Part shown: one piece after another, positions 13,764 through 15,490 of the stretch | How the letters are laid out: each line of letters opens with the position of its first letter | Position numbering within the stretch: the first letter of the stretch is position 1 | NCBI GenBank assembly: GCA_029785235.1 | Contig: JAFMAA010000019.1 | Coordinates: forward strand, 1-15,490 | Length of the DNA stretch: 15,490 nt | Source of the DNA: Nitrososphaerota archaeon | GTDB lineage: Archaea > Thermoproteota > Nitrososphaeria > Nitrososphaerales > UBA183 | Reading direction: 5' to 3' | Program-made: the position numbers and the translations under genes | Notes under the pieces: generated by a model | What the model saw: only the letters and a program-made list of their open reading frames with translations | Databases searched by the model: none | What the model was told of the DNA's origin: nothing

Positions 13764-14930
13764 TTGGAGACAGAAGCAAGAGCCCAGAGCCTACCGCCGA
13801 GCGAATGGATCGAGGAGCCCAGCAGGAGGAGCACTGGCAAATCCCCTCCCCTCAAGGGACGGGACGAGATCCTCGACGAACTGCGCGAGCATTACCTTGA
13901 GGTCAATCCCCTCTTCATTCAGGGCCTCCGCGGAGTCGGAACTTCCGCTATTGCTCAGGAGCATGTGAGCGAGCTGAGGGCCCAGCTGAATGGTCGGAAC
14001 CCCGTGGTCATCCGCGTGGACGTCTCTGACCGGAACTGCCCCAGTAGCGACCCCTCCTACGGGGTGGCCGCAACGCTCCTCCAGCACTTCCAGCCAGACG
14101 CCCCGGTCAAGGGCTCCTCCCGGGACCGGATCATGTGGTGGTTCCTCCGCCGGGTCATGGCCGAGGGCAGGCCGGTCGTCGTCTGGCTTGACCAGCTGCG
14201 TCCCAACGTGCGGTCGTTGGAGAGCGTCGTGGGCCCTCTTCTGAGCCCAGGTGTGCTCCTGAACGATGTGAGGGGACTCCCGCCGATTATCCTGGTGCTC
14301 CCAGGGAGTGGGAATGCCGGGCTCGACGAGAGCGTGAGACGCATCCATGTCCCACCTCTCCCGTCCGGGACCATCAGCGAGGTCCTTGAGGCTAGGGCTC
14401 GTCAAACGGGCTGGGCCTGGACCCCTGGGGCCATTGCGAAGCTCACGGACATCCTGGCCATGAGGGGCAACAGTCTGTCGGTCATGGACGAGATCCTGAC
14501 GACCGCCGTGAAGAGGGCAGGGTGTCACGGTATCGTCGTCGAGCAGGACGTGTCCCCTCCCTCGTCGAGGGAGCGCACCCGGGCAAGCAAGCGGCAGGCC
14601 GAACTCCGTCTCTTGGGGGTCCTCCGCACAGCGGGCGGCAAGCTTCCTATGGGCCAACTTGTTGATGAGCTCGGGAGAGCGTTCTCCAGCGAGGGCGAAA
14701 GCGCCCCATCTCCGAGCAACGTCCGGCGCTGGACGGCAAGATTGCAGGCGCTCGGGACGGTCAAACGGTCGGTCGCGATGGGTGGGGATGGGGGGAGCCG
14801 GTCGATGGTAAGTCTCGCAGATGGGGGTGAAGGGTGCCGGGACTGCTCACCTTCACCTCCGAAGGTGAGGCCCCCCAGCGCGTGGGGCAAAGGCCTTTCA
14901 ACGCGAAGCGCTCTTGGATCACTGCAATGA
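13764..14930 (+). CDS. Orc1/Cdc6-like AAA+ protein with degraded Walker motifs
   Basis: This 388-residue protein follows the Orc1/Cdc6 plan: GRDEILDELREHY (32-44), a P-loop region, Walker B region, an ISEVLEARARQTG lid segment (about 214-226), an NSLSVMDEILTTAVKRAG helix (about 246-263) and a C-terminal winged helix (about 285-350). Normal Orc1/Cdc6 proteins bind origins and load the MCM helicase using ATP. Here Walker A reads GLRGVGTS, with Thr60 where the essential Lys belongs. Walker B reads VVVWLDQL, with Gln144 in place of Glu. ATP hydrolysis is therefore probably lost. The last 40 residues are Gly/Ser/Pro-rich. The TTG start is supported by GAGGTGA six bases upstream. The stop overlaps the PIN gene as ATGA, which suggests a regulatory or defence role rather than an initiator role. 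Confidence 0.75.
   Translation: METEARAQSLPPSEWIEEPSRRSTGKSPPLKGRDEILDELREHYLEVNPLFIQGLRGVGTSAIAQEHVSELRAQLNGRNPVVIRVDVSDRNCPSSDPSYGVAATLLQHFQPDAPVKGSSRDRIMWWFLRRVMAEGRPVVVWLDQLRPNVRSLESVVGPLLSPGVLLNDVRGLPPIILVLPGSGNAGLDESVRRIHVPPLPSGTISEVLEARARQTGWAWTPGAIAKLTDILAMRGNSLSVMDEILTTAVKRAGCHGIVVEQDVSPPSSRERTRASKRQAELRLLGVLRTAGGKLPMGQLVDELGRAFSSEGESAPSPSNVRRWTARLQALGTVKRSVAMGGDGGSRSMVSLADGGEGCRDCSPSPPKVRPPSAWGKGLSTRSALGSLQ
14846..14869 (+). repeat. Perfect hairpin upstream of the PIN gene
   Basis: CTCACCTTC (14846-14854) and GAAGGTGAG (14861-14869) form a perfect 9-bp inverted repeat around ACCTCC. It lies inside the 3' end of the Orc1/Cdc6-like gene and 57 bases before the PIN start codon. The loop and arms contain both CACCTCC and AAGGTGAG, complementary to and resembling Shine-Dalgarno sequence. 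It could be an operator for the toxin pair, an mRNA structure, or simply a product of the Gly/Ser/Pro-rich tail codons. Confidence 0.45.
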
Positions 14931-15385
14931 TTCGAGTTTACATCGAGACTTCGGCGCTCGGTTTCTATTACGACGACCGGGCCCCACGGGAGCGGGATGC
15001 CGTACGCGCTCTGCTTCGACGGATTCAGAGGAAGGAGCTTGAGGGCTTCACCTCTCGCGTCACGCAGGCCGAACTTGAGGCGGCACCTTCACTATTGGCC
15101 GAGAAACTGCTCTCCCTTGTGAAGACCTATGCACTCGAGGCTGTCCCGAGCACCGCCGAGGCCGAAGACCTCGCAGAGGCGTACCTTGCTGCGGGGATTA
15201 TTCCTAGGACGCACCGGGCAGATGCAGTTCACGTGGCGATTGCGGTGATCCAGAAGGCAAATGTCATCGCCACCTACAACCTGAAACATATGGCCAACTA
15301 CCGGGCCGTCACCCTTGTCAATAACCTCAATAGGGAGCGTGGACTTCCTTCTATTGATATCCGGACACCGGAGCAACTCCTATGA
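14927..15385 (+). CDS. PIN-domain protein, VapC-like toxin
   Basis: This 152-residue protein has the size and order of motifs of VapC-type PIN ribonucleases. They are VYIETSALG (residues 4-12), SRVTQAELEAA (Glu49), HRADAVHVAIA (Asp99) and VIATYNLKHM (112-122). The first acidic residue is Glu7 rather than the usual Asp, and the last position is Asn118 in the common 'T-(W/Y)-N-x-K-H' variant. Metal-dependent RNA cleavage therefore remains plausible but is not assured. The start is the ATG at 14927, which overlaps the upstream TGA. A longer frame from 14834 runs through the end of the Orc1/Cdc6-like gene and is not preferred. The stop overlaps the next gene as ATGA. The tight coupling with a small downstream gene fits a toxin-antitoxin pair. 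Confidence 0.8.
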   Translation: MIRVYIETSALGFYYDDRAPRERDAVRALLRRIQRKELEGFTSRVTQAELEAAPSLLAEKLLSLVKTYALEAVPSTAEAEDLAEAYLAAGIIPRTHRADAVHVAIAVIQKANVIATYNLKHMANYRAVTLVNNLNRERGLPSIDIRTPEQLL

Positions 15386-15490
15386 GCGAACCGCGAAAGC
15401 CTCCATTCCCCGCTTGGCTTGACCGAGTCAGGCGAAGGGACGCCCGACGCTGGGCGAAGATGACGCCGGAGGAGATTGCAGCCGATATCA
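15382..15490 (+). CDS. Start of a small gene after the PIN gene, probable antitoxin (cut by the window end)
   Basis: An open frame begins with ATG at 15382, overlapping the PIN stop as ATGA, with GGAG eight bases upstream. Only 36 codons are visible: MSEPRKPPFPAWLDRVRRRD followed by a segment ending MTPEEIAADI. The charged, Arg-rich start and the 'T-P-E-E-I' ending resemble the small partner proteins commonly encoded beside PIN toxins of this type, which neutralise them. The assignment rests mostly on position, because the gene is incomplete. Confidence 0.5.
   Translation, partial: MSEPRKPPFPAWLDRVRRRDARRWAKMTPEEIAADI

Noticed and set aside
13595..13855. N-terminal extension of the AlbA_2 gene up to 13855
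   Set aside because: It would overlap the divergent Orc1/Cdc6-like gene by 92 bases, and its translation looks non-coding. An ATG at 13594 precedes the domain with a short linker.
13791..14657. A 288-codon minus-strand frame opposite the Orc1/Cdc6-like gene
   Set aside because: It is rich in His/Pro/Arg as expected from an antisense frame of GC-rich coding DNA. The plus frame has a strong Shine-Dalgarno sequence and Orc1-like motifs.
1..15490. CRISPR array or insertion sequence
   Set aside because: I see no regularly spaced direct repeats, no transposase or integrase gene and no terminal inverted repeats with target duplications.

Overview
The window looks archaeal and is probably from a moderately GC-rich euryarchaeote-type genome. 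Three things point that way: an Orc1/Cdc6-like AAA+ protein; a TATA-box promoter at 3098-3103 whose spacing to the next ATG (3071) fits a leaderless transcript; and translation starts that mix Shine-Dalgarno-led TTG/ATG codons with a leaderless one. A Thermoplasmata-like lineage is possible, but the sequence does not prove it.

Layout. Positions 1-715 (+ strand) hold the end of a membrane protein and an OsmC-family protein, both ordinary chromosomal genes. Positions 716-1146 have no convincing gene. Positions 1147-3071 (- strand) hold an AbiE-type pair: a winged-helix AbiEi-like protein with an N-terminal nuclease-like domain, then an AbiEii nucleotidyltransferase, overlapping by ATGA. Positions 3072-3361 carry the AbiE promoter, a palindromic operator candidate and two degenerate tRNA-3'-end-like pieces. 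Positions 3362-13594 (- strand) are one tight four-gene run: AlbA_2 ATPase-like protein, UvrD-type helicase fused to an Fe-S RecB-like nuclease, a large beta-class adenine methyltransferase (Mod-like), and a large Res-like SF2 helicase with a C-terminal PD-(D/E)XK-like motif. Positions 13764-15490 (+ strand, divergent) hold an Orc1/Cdc6-like protein with degraded Walker motifs, a PIN-domain protein and the start of a small gene. Those three are joined by ATGA overlaps.

How the genes may work together (inference). The middle four genes look like an expanded type III-like restriction-modification system. Mod would mark host DNA and Res would sense or translocate on unmarked DNA. UvrD-nuclease could degrade the DNA, and the AlbA_2 protein, first in the operon, could regulate or sense. 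The flanking AbiE pair and the PIN pair look like abortive-infection or toxin-antitoxin modules, so 1147-15490 reads as a defence island. The AlbA_2/UvrD-RecB/Mod/Res grouping does not match the BREX, DISARM, Gabija or classical type III layouts that I know, and it is the main candidate for an under-described system. The degraded Orc1/Cdc6 protein paired with a PIN toxin is the second.
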